Positions 43,559 to 52,905 of a stretch of DNA of 64,000 nucleotides are shown here, in pieces (the first letter of the stretch is position 1; each line of letters starts with the position of its first letter). Under the pieces are notes generated by a model. It was not told the DNA's origin and ran no database searches. It saw nothing but the letters and a program-made list of their open reading frames with translations. Origin of the DNA: Chloroflexi bacterium AL-N1 (GTDB lineage Bacteria; Chloroflexota; Chloroflexia; Chloroflexales; Roseiflexaceae); the NCBI GenBank assembly GCA_013122435.1, contig WYDT01000030.1:19466-83465 (forward strand), read 5' to 3'. The position numbers and the translations under genes were made by a program.

Positions 43559-46243
43559 ATGAATCGGCTGCTTGTTCCCAAATTAACCATTTTCATCGTT
43601 TTTGTTATTTTAGTTGGAAGACTTTACACACTCCAACTCGTTGAGCCGTTGCATGTCGATGAATATAATAGTGGAACCAGACAGTATATCTCAACACGTC
43701 CATTGCGTGGTGAAATCTATGCGCGTGATGGCACAACGCTGCTTGCTGAAAGTGTCCCTATGTATACGGTGGGTATTCGCCCTGCTGATTTTAATCGGGC
43801 CATAGAGCAAGAGCCAGACGAAGGTGAGCGCATTTTTGCCCAACTCGGCCAATTGTTGGAGATTACCAGTACACTGACCATCTCACCGGCAACAGCACTT
43901 GAGACGGACTCGGTTCTCAACAGCGACATTAACCAGGGATTGGGAACACAAGTGGTTACCAGCATCGAGCAATATTCTGCTGACGTCCCAATGCATGTGA
44001 TCGTCCCCTCTGATCGTGTGGCTGGTCTCACTGAATTGTTGGAGCAGTACAGTCCCATAGTGCAGCTCAACCTAGGTGAAAATGCCCCATCGGATCTCTC
44101 CGACATGGCCCAGCTATCAGTTGATCAAGCGTTGATCGATCTGATTGAAACCCTGGATATTTCCACGACCCTGACTATCTCACCATCGTCGACACTTGAG
44201 TCAGACTCATCGTTACGTACTGATTTGCAAAATGCACTGGGGCAAGCGGCTTTTGCTGAAGCCGATAGACCACAGACACTCACCTGGTCCATATTAACTG
44301 TCCCTGCAGAGAAGTCGATGGTAGCGCTACAACTAAGTCGTGCCTACAGCGATACCCTGACACTGAATAATCCGATTGCTGAACAGTACCGACAGGCAAA
44401 TGTACCAGAATATGAAATCATTCCAGTACAGGAAGACATTGCCCATGAATTGGCATTGGTGTTGCGTGAGAACGCGACTACGTTGCCTGGTGTCGTAGTT
44501 GAAGAAGACTACCAGCGACGGTATCCACTTAGTGAAAATGTACAGTCATTCTCACATATTCTTGGATATATTCGGTCTATCAATGCCTGTCAACTTGTTC
44601 GTAACAATCCGGCCTATTCGTGGTCATCAAGTTTATTGGATACGGTCAGTCATGCAGGGCATTGCCGTGGTTTTATCGAGAAAGAAATCGACCCTCAGTC
44701 GCGTACCTCCGTCCGTTATCTTGAAAAAGATCGTTTAGGACAGGATGGTGTTGAAGCCAGTTATGAAGATGTTTTACGCGGCGCATTGGGGCGTGAAGTT
44801 GTCGTCGTCGATGCGGCTGGCCGTCAGATGAGCCCACCACGGATGGTCCAACCAGCACAGGATGGTAATAACCTGGTATTGACTATTGATGCGGGCTATC
44901 AACAGCAAGTCGAGCAAATTCTCAGAAACTGGATTGACGAAGGTGAACGACGTCGCACTGGCCAGAGTGGTGCCTTTGCCTATCGACGTGAGTATCTTCC
45001 CATTCGTAGCGGGGCAGCTATCGTTTCCGAGATCAAGACAGGTCGTATTCTGGCAATGGTTAGTTGGCCTGCCTATGACAATAATATCTGGGTCGATCCA
45101 GATCGAACCGATGAAATCAACGACTTTTATCCGACCGATCCAGAGCAGCGCGCGGAGATGGAAAATCTCGCACCGCTGGTCAATCGAGCAATCAGCGGCG
45201 AGTATCCTCCTGGCTCAACGCTGAAACAGTTTGATGCCGCCATCCTACTACAAAAAGGGGTCATTCAACCTAATACGTTGCTTTTTGATCCGGGATTGTT
45301 ACTTATTCAAAATGAATTTGTGCCTTCCGAGCAAACACCTTTCCCCAATGCCGGGAGACGCTACAATGGATACATCAATGTCTCAGATGCGTTAAATGTC
45401 TCTTCAAACGTCTTCTTTATGTCGGCAGTGGGTGGCAACGAACGTAATATCGTTAACATTCCAGACCGAGACAAAATTATCAGGGGTGATCGGGTCATGA
45501 GTGTGACTGAGTTTGCTGAAGGACTTGAATGGTTTGGCTTTGGCTACCCGACTGGGATTCAACTCCCAAATGAGTCGTTTGGACGAGTACCAACACCAGC
45601 CTGGAAGGAACAACGTTTCAGTGAACCATGGACCACAGGTGACACCTACAATATGTCGATTGGACAGGGAAATATGCTGTCTACCCCCCTCCAACTCCTG
45701 ACAGCATCAACTGCGGTGGCTGGTGATGGGACCATTTATCAGCCACAATTGGTAGAGGCTGTTACCAACAATGCTGGAGAAACTATTCAGTCATTTGAGC
45801 CACAGGTTGCGTTCAAGGCTGATATTGCACCTGAGTATCTTGCCGTAACGCGTGAAGGCATGCGGCGTTCAATAACTGAAGGAGCCAATCGCGCTGCCCG
45901 TGATCAATGTGCTGGATTGCAAATTGCCGGAAAAACTGGAACGGCTGAGTTTGGACGAGAGGTACGACCTGGGGAATTTCAAACACATTCCTGGTTTGTC
46001 GGTTTTGCACCTTATGATGACCCGGAGATACAGGTAGTTGTCTTGAGCGAAGGAACAGGTGGCCTCAACGATGGATCGGCGACCATTGCTGTACCCGCAG
46101 CGACGCAGATGCTCCAGGCCTATTTCGACATTACGCCACCAGACCCGCTGCCCGCTGATTGTCAGCAAGGATTGCCACCTTTCCCAGATCGTGTTGAAGT
46201 TGAATCGTTGATGACTTCTACACGTGATGAACCATCTGATTAG
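43559..46243 (+). CDS. mrdA: Penicillin-binding protein 2, transpeptidase of the elongasome
   Basis: The 894-residue class B PBP has one N-terminal helix (about 8-25), a dimerisation and pedestal region, and the transpeptidase domain. Active-site motifs are STLK (Ser near 552), SSN (about 614) and KTG (about 792). It cross-links peptidoglycan during cell elongation. It is longer than usual (about 600-650 residues) because the N-terminal region holds an insertion with two copies of a 100-residue unit (TLTISPATALETDSVL, then TLTISPSSTLESDSSL). The start at 43559 is preferred over TTG 43547. No rodA gene is adjacent. Confidence 0.94.
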   Translation: MNRLLVPKLTIFIVFVILVGRLYTLQLVEPLHVDEYNSGTRQYISTRPLRGEIYARDGTTLLAESVPMYTVGIRPADFNRAIEQEPDEGERIFAQLGQLLEITSTLTISPATALETDSVLNSDINQGLGTQVVTSIEQYSADVPMHVIVPSDRVAGLTELLEQYSPIVQLNLGENAPSDLSDMAQLSVDQALIDLIETLDISTTLTISPSSTLESDSSLRTDLQNALGQAAFAEADRPQTLTWSILTVPAEKSMVALQLSRAYSDTLTLNNPIAEQYRQANVPEYEIIPVQEDIAHELALVLRENATTLPGVVVEEDYQRRYPLSENVQSFSHILGYIRSINACQLVRNNPAYSWSSSLLDTVSHAGHCRGFIEKEIDPQSRTSVRYLEKDRLGQDGVEASYEDVLRGALGREVVVVDAAGRQMSPPRMVQPAQDGNNLVLTIDAGYQQQVEQILRNWIDEGERRRTGQSGAFAYRREYLPIRSGAAIVSEIKTGRILAMVSWPAYDNNIWVDPDRTDEINDFYPTDPEQRAEMENLAPLVNRAISGEYPPGSTLKQFDAAILLQKGVIQPNTLLFDPGLLLIQNEFVPSEQTPFPNAGRRYNGYINVSDALNVSSNVFFMSAVGGNERNIVNIPDRDKIIRGDRVMSVTEFAEGLEWFGFGYPTGIQLPNESFGRVPTPAWKEQRFSEPWTTGDTYNMSIGQGNMLSTPLQLLTASTAVAGDGTIYQPQLVEAVTNNAGETIQSFEPQVAFKADIAPEYLAVTREGMRRSITEGANRAARDQCAGLQIAGKTGTAEFGREVRPGEFQTHSWFVGFAPYDDPEIQVVVLSEGTGGLNDGSATIAVPAATQMLQAYFDITPPDPLPADCQQGLPPFPDRVEVESLMTSTRDEPSD

Positions 46244-46426
46244 TATGGGATGTGAAGATGTTGCATGCGTTATAATTTGGTAGTATGTTCATTCTTTGTC
46301 GTAAGAGTTTTTTCATTGTGATTCCCTGTCATGTGCATCACAATCTGTAGTAATTGGACAAAATGCTTGACAATATATGATATGATGAAAAGCAGACTAA
46401 TCGCCGTATCAAAGCGATAAACGCAT

Positions 46427-47086
46427 ATGTCTCAGCTTGTTGCTATTAAAGGAAGCAAATCTGGACTCCGGTTGCAGCTTGATGAATCAGCAGCCTGGAA
46501 TGAGTTGTTCGAGGCTTTGCGTATGCAATTTGAACAAAGCAGCCATTTTTTTAATGGCTCACACATTCTCGTTGATACGGGGCATCGTGCACTAACCGAA
46601 GATCAGTTGCATGCATTATTGGCACTGATGCAAGAGTATGGTATTGCACCAGAGTCACTCGCCTCAACGGCACGTGAAACCCGTGATGCTGCCCGTGCAA
46701 ATGGCCTTGTTGCACGACCACTTACGCGTGCGGCTGCCGATCAGGAAGATCGTGGCGAAGCTCTTTTTGTATGGCGTACCATCCGGTCTGGTCAAATCAT
46801 TCGCCATCACAGCCATGTTACCGTACTTGGTGATGTGAATGCTGGGAGCGAAATTATTGCTGGGGGAAGCGTAATCGTGTGGGGCCGACTACGTGGTACG
46901 GTTCATGCTGGTGCATTGGGTGATCGTACTATGGTGATTTGTGCTTTAGAATTAGCACCGACACAGTTACGCATTGCCGATCTGATTGCCCGAACACCAG
47001 AAGACAACCTGGAACGATTCCCTGAAGTCGCTCGCGTGGATGATGACTACATCAGTGTGGAGGCCTGGGAAGCATATCGTAGATAG
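46427..47086 (+). CDS. minC: Septum-site-determining protein MinC
   Basis: The 219-residue protein has the N-terminal FtsZ-inhibiting domain (1-100) and the C-terminal beta-helix domain (RSGQIIRHHSHVTVLGDVNAGSEIIAGGSVIVWGRLRG in pieces; GALGDRTMVICALELAPTQLRIAD), which binds MinD. It blocks FtsZ rings away from midcell. It is the first gene of minCDE. Confidence 0.94.
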   Translation: MSQLVAIKGSKSGLRLQLDESAAWNELFEALRMQFEQSSHFFNGSHILVDTGHRALTEDQLHALLALMQEYGIAPESLASTARETRDAARANGLVARPLTRAAADQEDRGEALFVWRTIRSGQIIRHHSHVTVLGDVNAGSEIIAGGSVIVWGRLRGTVHAGALGDRTMVICALELAPTQLRIADLIARTPEDNLERFPEVARVDDDYISVEAWEAYRR

Positions 47087-47154
47087 ACAAAAATGGTTAC
47101 AGCAGCTACGCTGTAGCATTTTGGTATACCAACTCTCATTTGTAAGGGGGGGCC

Positions 47155-47961
47155 ATGTCTCGCGTCATCACAATTACATCCGGTAAAGGCGGCGTCGGCA
47201 AAACGACTTCAACTGCCAATTTAGGGACAGCCCTCGCATCACTGGGATTACGTATCGCGGTTGTCGATGCCGATATTGGGCTACGAAATCTCGATATTGT
47301 GATGGGCTTGGAAAATCGTATTGTGTTCGATCTGGTTGATGTGGTCGAAAATCGAGCACGCCTACGACAAGCCCTTATCAAAGACAAACGTTTCCCTGAT
47401 CTGTGTTTGCTCCCTGCTGCACAAACACGCGATAAAGATGCTGTCTCCAAAGAAGATATGATCACGCTTACGAACCAGCTCCGGGCTGAGTTTGATTATG
47501 TGTTGATCGATAGTCCTGCCGGTATTGAAAGTGGCTTTCGTAATGCCATTGCAGGCGCAGATGAAGTGCTGATCGTGACCACACCAGAAGTGTCGGCTGT
47601 TCGTGATGCTGATCGTATTATTGGTCTTGTAGAAGCTTTTGAACGAGGTCACCCACGGCTGATCCTCAATCGCCTCAAGCCGCACATGGTGAGTCGTGGC
47701 GAGATGATGAGTATCGAAGATGTACTTCAAATTCTAGCTGTGGATCTTATAGGTGTTGTGCCAGATGATGAACATATTGTGTCTGCGACAAACCGTGGTG
47801 AAGTCGCAGTACTTGATCAGGAATCACGTGCGGGGCAGGCCTTCTTCGACATTGCACGGCGAATCAAGGGAGAAAATGTTCCTATGATGTCGCTTGAAGA
47901 GACACCAGGCATGCTAGAGCGTGTTTTTGGGTTTTTCGGACGCCGCCCTCGTGGCATCTAG
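47155..47961 (+). CDS. minD: Septum-site-determining ATPase MinD
   Basis: The 268-residue protein has the deviant Walker A SGKGGVGKTTS (residues 9-19) with its signature first Lys, DADIGLRNLD, and a C-terminal amphipathic helix (MLERVFGFFGRR) for membrane binding. It recruits MinC and is released by MinE. A GGGGGG run precedes the ATG. Confidence 0.97.
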   Translation: MSRVITITSGKGGVGKTTSTANLGTALASLGLRIAVVDADIGLRNLDIVMGLENRIVFDLVDVVENRARLRQALIKDKRFPDLCLLPAAQTRDKDAVSKEDMITLTNQLRAEFDYVLIDSPAGIESGFRNAIAGADEVLIVTTPEVSAVRDADRIIGLVEAFERGHPRLILNRLKPHMVSRGEMMSIEDVLQILAVDLIGVVPDDEHIVSATNRGEVAVLDQESRAGQAFFDIARRIKGENVPMMSLEETPGMLERVFGFFGRRPRGI

Positions 47962-48030
47962 TGTGTATGGTGCTGATAGCGGTCTGCGAATCTATTGACC
48001 ATTCGTTAGTCATATTTTAGGGGGCTAGAT

Positions 48031-48288
48031 GTGAGTTTCTGGAATAATCTTCTACGAGGGAAACGTGATCGTAGCTCTGAAGTTGCCCGTGAACGACTGC
48101 TGACTGTGCTCGTCCATGATCGGGTAAAGTTGACACCAGACATGATGGAGCAGATGAAGGCTGAGTTGTCTGAAGTCATTGCGCGATACGTCCCCTCAGC
48201 CGAATCTGGTGACATCGAAGTCTCCCTCCTACGAGGTGAGTCTGTCGATTATCTCAAAGCTGATATTCCTCTGCGCCGGACTTCCTGA
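48031..48288 (+). CDS. minE: Cell division topological specificity factor MinE
   Basis: The 85-residue protein has the MinD-binding helix (ARERLLTVLVHDRVKLTPD) and the topological domain (LSEVIARYV, then DIEVSLLRGE). It starts at GTG 48031 after GGGGG. It completes minCDE and makes MinCD oscillate or redistribute. Confidence 0.93.
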   Translation: MSFWNNLLRGKRDRSSEVARERLLTVLVHDRVKLTPDMMEQMKAELSEVIARYVPSAESGDIEVSLLRGESVDYLKADIPLRRTS

Positions 48289-48309
48289 TCGCATCAACCA
48301 CGCATGTAA

Positions 48310-48333
48310 GGGTCTGTATACAGTCCCGTTTTT
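48310..48333 (+). terminator. Terminator after minE
   Basis: GGGTCTG and CAGTCCC pair (with one T-T mismatch) around TATA, followed by GTTTTT. It lies 22 bases past the minE stop and should end the mre-min transcript. Confidence 0.7.
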
Positions 48334-48507
48334 GGTGTGCATCTCCTGCACGTGCGTTGCGATGCCGATACGTATCACTTCACTTGTTAAGATAATGATT
48401 CTTTTAAGAGCTTCTCTTTTGGGGCCATCTGCGGTACGATAGCAACACGATTGAAATAACTTGTAGCGTCCATCAGTGTATTTGACATTGTCGTCAAGAG
48501 GTACCGT

Positions 48508-49734
48508 ATGTCCGTTGAACCGAAATCCATTCGTCTCTCCACCACCGGGAAAATCATTACCATTGCCATTATTGTTGGTTTGGCCATCTTACTCGTGCGT
48601 ACACTTGGCCATGTAATGACCCCGTTTGTGGCTGCAGCTATCACAGCCTATCTGTTTAACCCTTTGATTAGTTGGCTCAATCGCCGAACACATATTACCC
48701 GCGCGTTGTGGATTTTCGTGCTTTACATATGTATCGGTGGCTTGGTGTACTGGTTAGTTCAATCATTGGGCCCACTTATTGTTTCACAATATAATGAACT
48801 GTTGTTACAAATTCCCCGTATCACCGATGATATTACACGACAGTTGTCAACTAATCAAACCATGACAATTGCCGGTTTGACCATTGATGTGTCGGCTATC
48901 GAGGAGCCTGTGATCGGCTTTCTTTCTGAGGCTGGGCGTGATATCTCTTTTTCGGTGCCACACCTCTTTGTGACGGCGATTGAATCGGTATTGCTGTTTG
49001 TGACCTATCTGATCGTAACGTTTTATATGCTGTATCGGGCCGACCATATAATGAGTTGGCTCTATGGATTGGTTCCAGCGCCGTATCGTGATGAAATTCG
49101 TGGGTTAGGGCGGCAGATTGATGATGTGTTATCAAGCTATGTGCGTGGAACATTGCTGCTTATCCCCATTATGTCCGTACTAACCTATATCGCACTGACT
49201 TTTCTTAATGTTGAGTATGCGCTTGTTATCGCTATTGCTACCGGTTTCTTGGAGGTCATTCCGCTCATTGGTCCCTGGTCTGCGGCTGGTATTGCCATGA
49301 CGGTCTCGCTTTTTCAGGCTACCGCCCCCTTTGGTTGGGACAATTGGGTTTTGGCAGCAGTTGTGGGGGTTACCTACTTTGTCTTGCGGATGAGCGAAGA
49401 CAATTTTATTATTCCCTACGTCGTCGGTCACGCAGTGCATCTCCATCCCGTGCTGGTCCTGTTTGCCATTTTGTCTGGTGGTGTGCTTGGCGGGGCCTTT
49501 GGGCTGCTGGTATCAATTCCTGTTGTGGCAATTGTGCGCTTACTGTTGCGGTATGTGTATCACAAACTGATCGACTCGCCAGATCTTCCATCATCTGATA
49601 TAACAACCCCGCCAAAACCACACAATATCATTCAATCGGCAACCAAGCTATCAACTAAATCAGCCGTGTCTGGCTCACCAACATCTGAAGCACCGCAGAC
49701 ATCCGGTGTTGGAGAAGGTTCCAGCAGCGCGTAG
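48508..49734 (+). CDS. AI-2E family transporter
   Basis: The 408-residue protein has about eight membrane helices and the family motifs TAYLFNPLISWLNRR near residue 50, YVRGTLLLIPIMSVLTYIAL (about 215) and VEYALVIAIATGFLEVIPLIGPW (about 238). Members range from the AI-2 exporter TqsA to Na+/H+ antiporters and many unknowns. The C-terminal 50 residues are Ser/Thr/Pro-rich. It is separated from minE by a terminator, so it has its own promoter. Confidence 0.9.
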   Translation: MSVEPKSIRLSTTGKIITIAIIVGLAILLVRTLGHVMTPFVAAAITAYLFNPLISWLNRRTHITRALWIFVLYICIGGLVYWLVQSLGPLIVSQYNELLLQIPRITDDITRQLSTNQTMTIAGLTIDVSAIEEPVIGFLSEAGRDISFSVPHLFVTAIESVLLFVTYLIVTFYMLYRADHIMSWLYGLVPAPYRDEIRGLGRQIDDVLSSYVRGTLLLIPIMSVLTYIALTFLNVEYALVIAIATGFLEVIPLIGPWSAAGIAMTVSLFQATAPFGWDNWVLAAVVGVTYFVLRMSEDNFIIPYVVGHAVHLHPVLVLFAILSGGVLGGAFGLLVSIPVVAIVRLLLRYVYHKLIDSPDLPSSDITTPPKPHNIIQSATKLSTKSAVSGSPTSEAPQTSGVGEGSSSA

Positions 49735-49756
49735 TGTGGTGCTTTGAGGGTGAGAG

Positions 49757-50539
49757 CTAATCGCCCAATGCAACGGCGACATTGCGGAAGCCCCCATCAA
49801 CGTAGATAATTTCACCAGTGACGCCACTGGCCAAATCGCTGCATAACCATAAAGCCGTTTTTCCAACATCTTCGATAGTAATGTTGCGGCGTAATGGGGC
49901 AACATCGGCAAAGTTTTTGTACATGGTGCGGAAACCTGCAATGCCCATCGCTGCGGCAGTACGTAATGGACCGGCACTAATTGCATTTATCCGGATATTG
50001 CGTGGCCCGAGATCATGCGCCAGATAGCGCACACTTGCCTCTAACGCGGCTTTCGCTACCCCCATCACATTATAGTTTGGTGCGACCTGCTGCGATCCAT
50101 AGTAGGTCATAGTAATGATAGAGGCACCTGGATTCAGAAGATTTTGGGCTGCTTTTACCACTGCGGTAAGGGAATAAGCACTCACATCCAGTGCAAGCTG
50201 AAATCCCGCCCGGCTTGTCTCAAGATATGGTTTCCCACTAATTTCATCACGATTGGCAAAGGCCACTGAATGCACGATAATATCGAGTGAGCCATATGTT
50301 TCCCGCACCCGTTCCATTAACGTGTCAATCTGTTCGTCGCTCTGCACATCACATGGTTCGATCAGCTTTGCATTGAGTCTTTCTGCCAATGGCCGAACAC
50401 GCCGTTCCACGGTTTCTCCGAAATAGGTAAAACCCAGATCGGCTCCTTCAGCATGTAAGGCGTTTGATATTCCCCAGGCAACTGAATGCTCATTGAGCAA
50501 TCCCATTACCAGTGCTTTCTTTCCATCTAACAAACCCAT
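49757..50539 (-). CDS. fabI: Enoyl-[acyl-carrier-protein] reductase (NADH)
   Basis: The 260-residue protein is a typical FabI: GLLDGKKALVMGLLNEHSVAWGI at the start (the modified dinucleotide motif), HSVAFAN, and the catalytic Tyr and Lys in YNVMGVAK (Y-x6-K). It reduces the enoyl-ACP double bond in each cycle of fatty acid synthesis and is the target of triclosan. The start 50539 follows GGAGGG; a longer frame from 50626 is not needed. It is convergent with the AI-2E family gene. Confidence 0.95.
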   Translation of the reverse strand: MGLLDGKKALVMGLLNEHSVAWGISNALHAEGADLGFTYFGETVERRVRPLAERLNAKLIEPCDVQSDEQIDTLMERVRETYGSLDIIVHSVAFANRDEISGKPYLETSRAGFQLALDVSAYSLTAVVKAAQNLLNPGASIITMTYYGSQQVAPNYNVMGVAKAALEASVRYLAHDLGPRNIRINAISAGPLRTAAAMGIAGFRTMYKNFADVAPLRRNITIEDVGKTALWLCSDLASGVTGEIIYVDGGFRNVAVALGD

Positions 50540-50652
50540 GGTTATCCCTCCGATGTTGCATTTTATGAGATTGCCGCTATCATACACGGTAAAGTGCAAA
50601 ACGCAAAATTGTGAAGAGCGGAACAAATGATTCAGGCTTTGGTAGGTAATAT

Positions 50653-51723
50653 ATGCTGAGACTACTAGTCCGCGCTATATTCTTTTGGCTTGTTGTTATG
50701 GAGTTTTGGACAGCTTGGTGTGGTTGGAAAGGTCTTTCGTGGTCAGGGCGCACGTACATGCTCTGGCTGACTGGCTCCTTGGCAACTGCAATAGGCCCAA
50801 AGAATCAAGTGTGTTGGTATGCATATATCATTGTGTTGGGTATCATGTTCTTCCCGGCTGTTGTACTACAAATTGTGCTGAGTAGTGTTCGGCATCTATC
50901 ACTCAATCCAGCATTGCAACTACGGCCCGGTCGTTATACGGATCGCATTATTACCCGTCTCAACATTCCCATGCAGGAAGGCCATCTCCCCGCATTATGG
51001 GTGCAGCCCCGGTGTGAAACGAAAACAGCGCTGTGTGTCGTTCATGGTTCTGGGTGCAACAAGACGTTTTATGCCTGGCGTCTGGTCGATCTGCTGATTC
51101 GTCGCAAGGTAGGCGTGTTATTGATTGATCTTGATGGGCATGGCGAAAACCCACGACCCCAACGTTTTCCGGCGATTACCGAAGATGTGGCAGTTGCGGT
51201 AGCCTGGCTGCGTGAACGCTATCAACGTGTTGGGGTGCTGGGGATGAGTCTGGGAGGATGTGTTGCAGCACGCGCAGTTGCTGATGGTGTGCAGGTCGAT
51301 GGTTTGATTATTCTGGCAGCACCCCCAGTATTGCACTTTAAGCGTAGCGATGTGTGGCGTGAAGGGTTTGCATTAGTACAACCACGTTTGCTTGAACTGT
51401 TTCGTGACTCGTCGGTTTATCATATGGTTCGTGCGTGGGATTCTCCCCGTATTCGTGCACACATTGGCACCTGGGATCTCATCAATCAACTCGATCTTGG
51501 TACCAGCCTGGCACAGGTGACTGCCCCGTTGTTTTTGCTGTATGGTGGCCGTGACTCGATTGTAAAACCAACTCAGGCTGAACACGTGCGCCAAAGAATG
51601 CCACCCCAGGCGACACTCACGATAATACCTGGTGCGAGTCATCTGACACTGATGATCATGCCGATAACACTGGACATGGTTGGTAAATGGATCGATACCC
51701 ATTTGACCATAAAAACAGACTAG
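50653..51723 (+). CDS. Membrane-anchored alpha/beta hydrolase
   Basis: The 356-residue protein has two membrane segments in the first 80 residues (near 5-17 and 55-78) and then a serine hydrolase domain with the oxyanion-hole HGSGCNKTFYAW region, the nucleophile elbow GMSLGG (about 195), an Asp in GGRDSIVKP (about 298) and His in GASHLTLM (about 326). It is related to the lysophospholipase and BAAT-type hydrolases. The substrate is unknown. Confidence 0.83.
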   Translation: MLRLLVRAIFFWLVVMEFWTAWCGWKGLSWSGRTYMLWLTGSLATAIGPKNQVCWYAYIIVLGIMFFPAVVLQIVLSSVRHLSLNPALQLRPGRYTDRIITRLNIPMQEGHLPALWVQPRCETKTALCVVHGSGCNKTFYAWRLVDLLIRRKVGVLLIDLDGHGENPRPQRFPAITEDVAVAVAWLRERYQRVGVLGMSLGGCVAARAVADGVQVDGLIILAAPPVLHFKRSDVWREGFALVQPRLLELFRDSSVYHMVRAWDSPRIRAHIGTWDLINQLDLGTSLAQVTAPLFLLYGGRDSIVKPTQAEHVRQRMPPQATLTIIPGASHLTLMIMPITLDMVGKWIDTHLTIKTD

Positions 51724-51774
51724 TCGGCACCTAACTATGTAGCATATGTATAAAGCTACTTAACCGTATGATGG

Positions 51775-52383
51775 TTATGATTTTGCTGCAAATGCAAGAA
51801 TACTGGCAATCGTCATACCCATCACACTGAATGTCAGCGGAATAGCCCAGAAACTTCCTTGATCATAGCCTAGAATAGTCAACAAACCATGGGTGAAAGC
51901 ATAAACGCCATTCCCTACAAGTAAGATGACCCCTGCATCTATACGATGAGAAAGATACACTTGTAACTCATTACGAAGTGCTACGATTCCCACAAACAGT
52001 ACAAGCACATCCCACCACTGAAATGAGCCAAAGAATGCGAGAGGCAAGATGTCAAGGTTGCTGAGTAGGAAGAGTACACCCACCAAAACACCAGAAAAGG
52101 CACAATAGAGACCAAAATTGATGATGCGGTTGATGGAGAAAGGTATATTCACTGATGTAGCAAAGCTAAACATCAACGCAAGACAGGGAACTATGACCAA
52201 CAATGGCCACTACACGGTGATGTTTTGACCAGATAAGAACAACATTCCTACAGTTAACGTTGTTACACCAATCCCAAGACCACTACGAGCTAGAAAATTG
52301 CGCCATTCATTCGTACGTTGCATGAATACGACCATCCCCACCAATAACAGAATCCCAGGAACAACGATAAAATAGCCTACCAA
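51775..52383 (-). pseudogene. Membrane protein gene interrupted by an amber stop
   Basis: One frame on the minus strand runs from about 52383 (VGYFIVVPGILLLVGMVVF) through LFLSGQNITV, hits TAG at 52210-52212, then continues as WPLLVIVPCLALMFSF to the stop at 51775. In all it is about 200 residues with six or seven hydrophobic helices. The downstream part could restart at TTG 52203 (142 residues). Another frame in the same phase (52384-52674) ends in TAA immediately upstream and has no clear identity. It looks like a decaying membrane gene; a read error at the TAG is the alternative. Confidence 0.6.
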
Positions 52384-52905
52384 TTAGTCAGCAACCAAAC
52401 TGAAGTCAACAAGGTGAAAATAGTTTGCATTATGTGTTTGCTCCTGTGTTTTCACTGCAATGCATTGATCGAGGATAAGACACATATCTACTGATCGCTG
52501 TTGCAAAAAATGAGATTGTTTTCCAAAAGTGTGTAAAGGATGTTGACGCAATAACACAGACACTCCCGCTTGGTAGAAATCCTCTACGAGAATTATGCGG
52601 CCTGCTTCAGTAGGTGGTGTTGCTGGCCAAATGCAGAGGTTTGCTGTATGCTGAGTGAGCGCCGCATCCGGCATGGGAGGGCTCGGTATGGATCTTGCAA
52701 AACGTATGTTTACTGTGATGTCGTGAAACGACCCTGGGTCGATATGACAGCGATACTTGTTTTGAGGGAAGCCGCCTCATCTCCCTGCCCCAGGGTTACC
52801 CTCTGTGTTGCTTCAGTACACAACCACTACGATCCTGCGTATCTTGTTCCAAGTGATACACATATTGTCAGCATTACGTCTAAAAACCGATCAAAGGAAC
52901 GCCAA

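Noticed and set aside
52384..52674. 97-codon minus-strand frame upstream of the broken membrane gene
   Set aside because: It has no family traits or start signal; mentioned only as a possible part of the decayed locus.
52570..52905. Upstream extension of the expansin frame
   Set aside because: The signal peptide begins at 52906 after AAAGGA; the extension has no ribosome site or domain.
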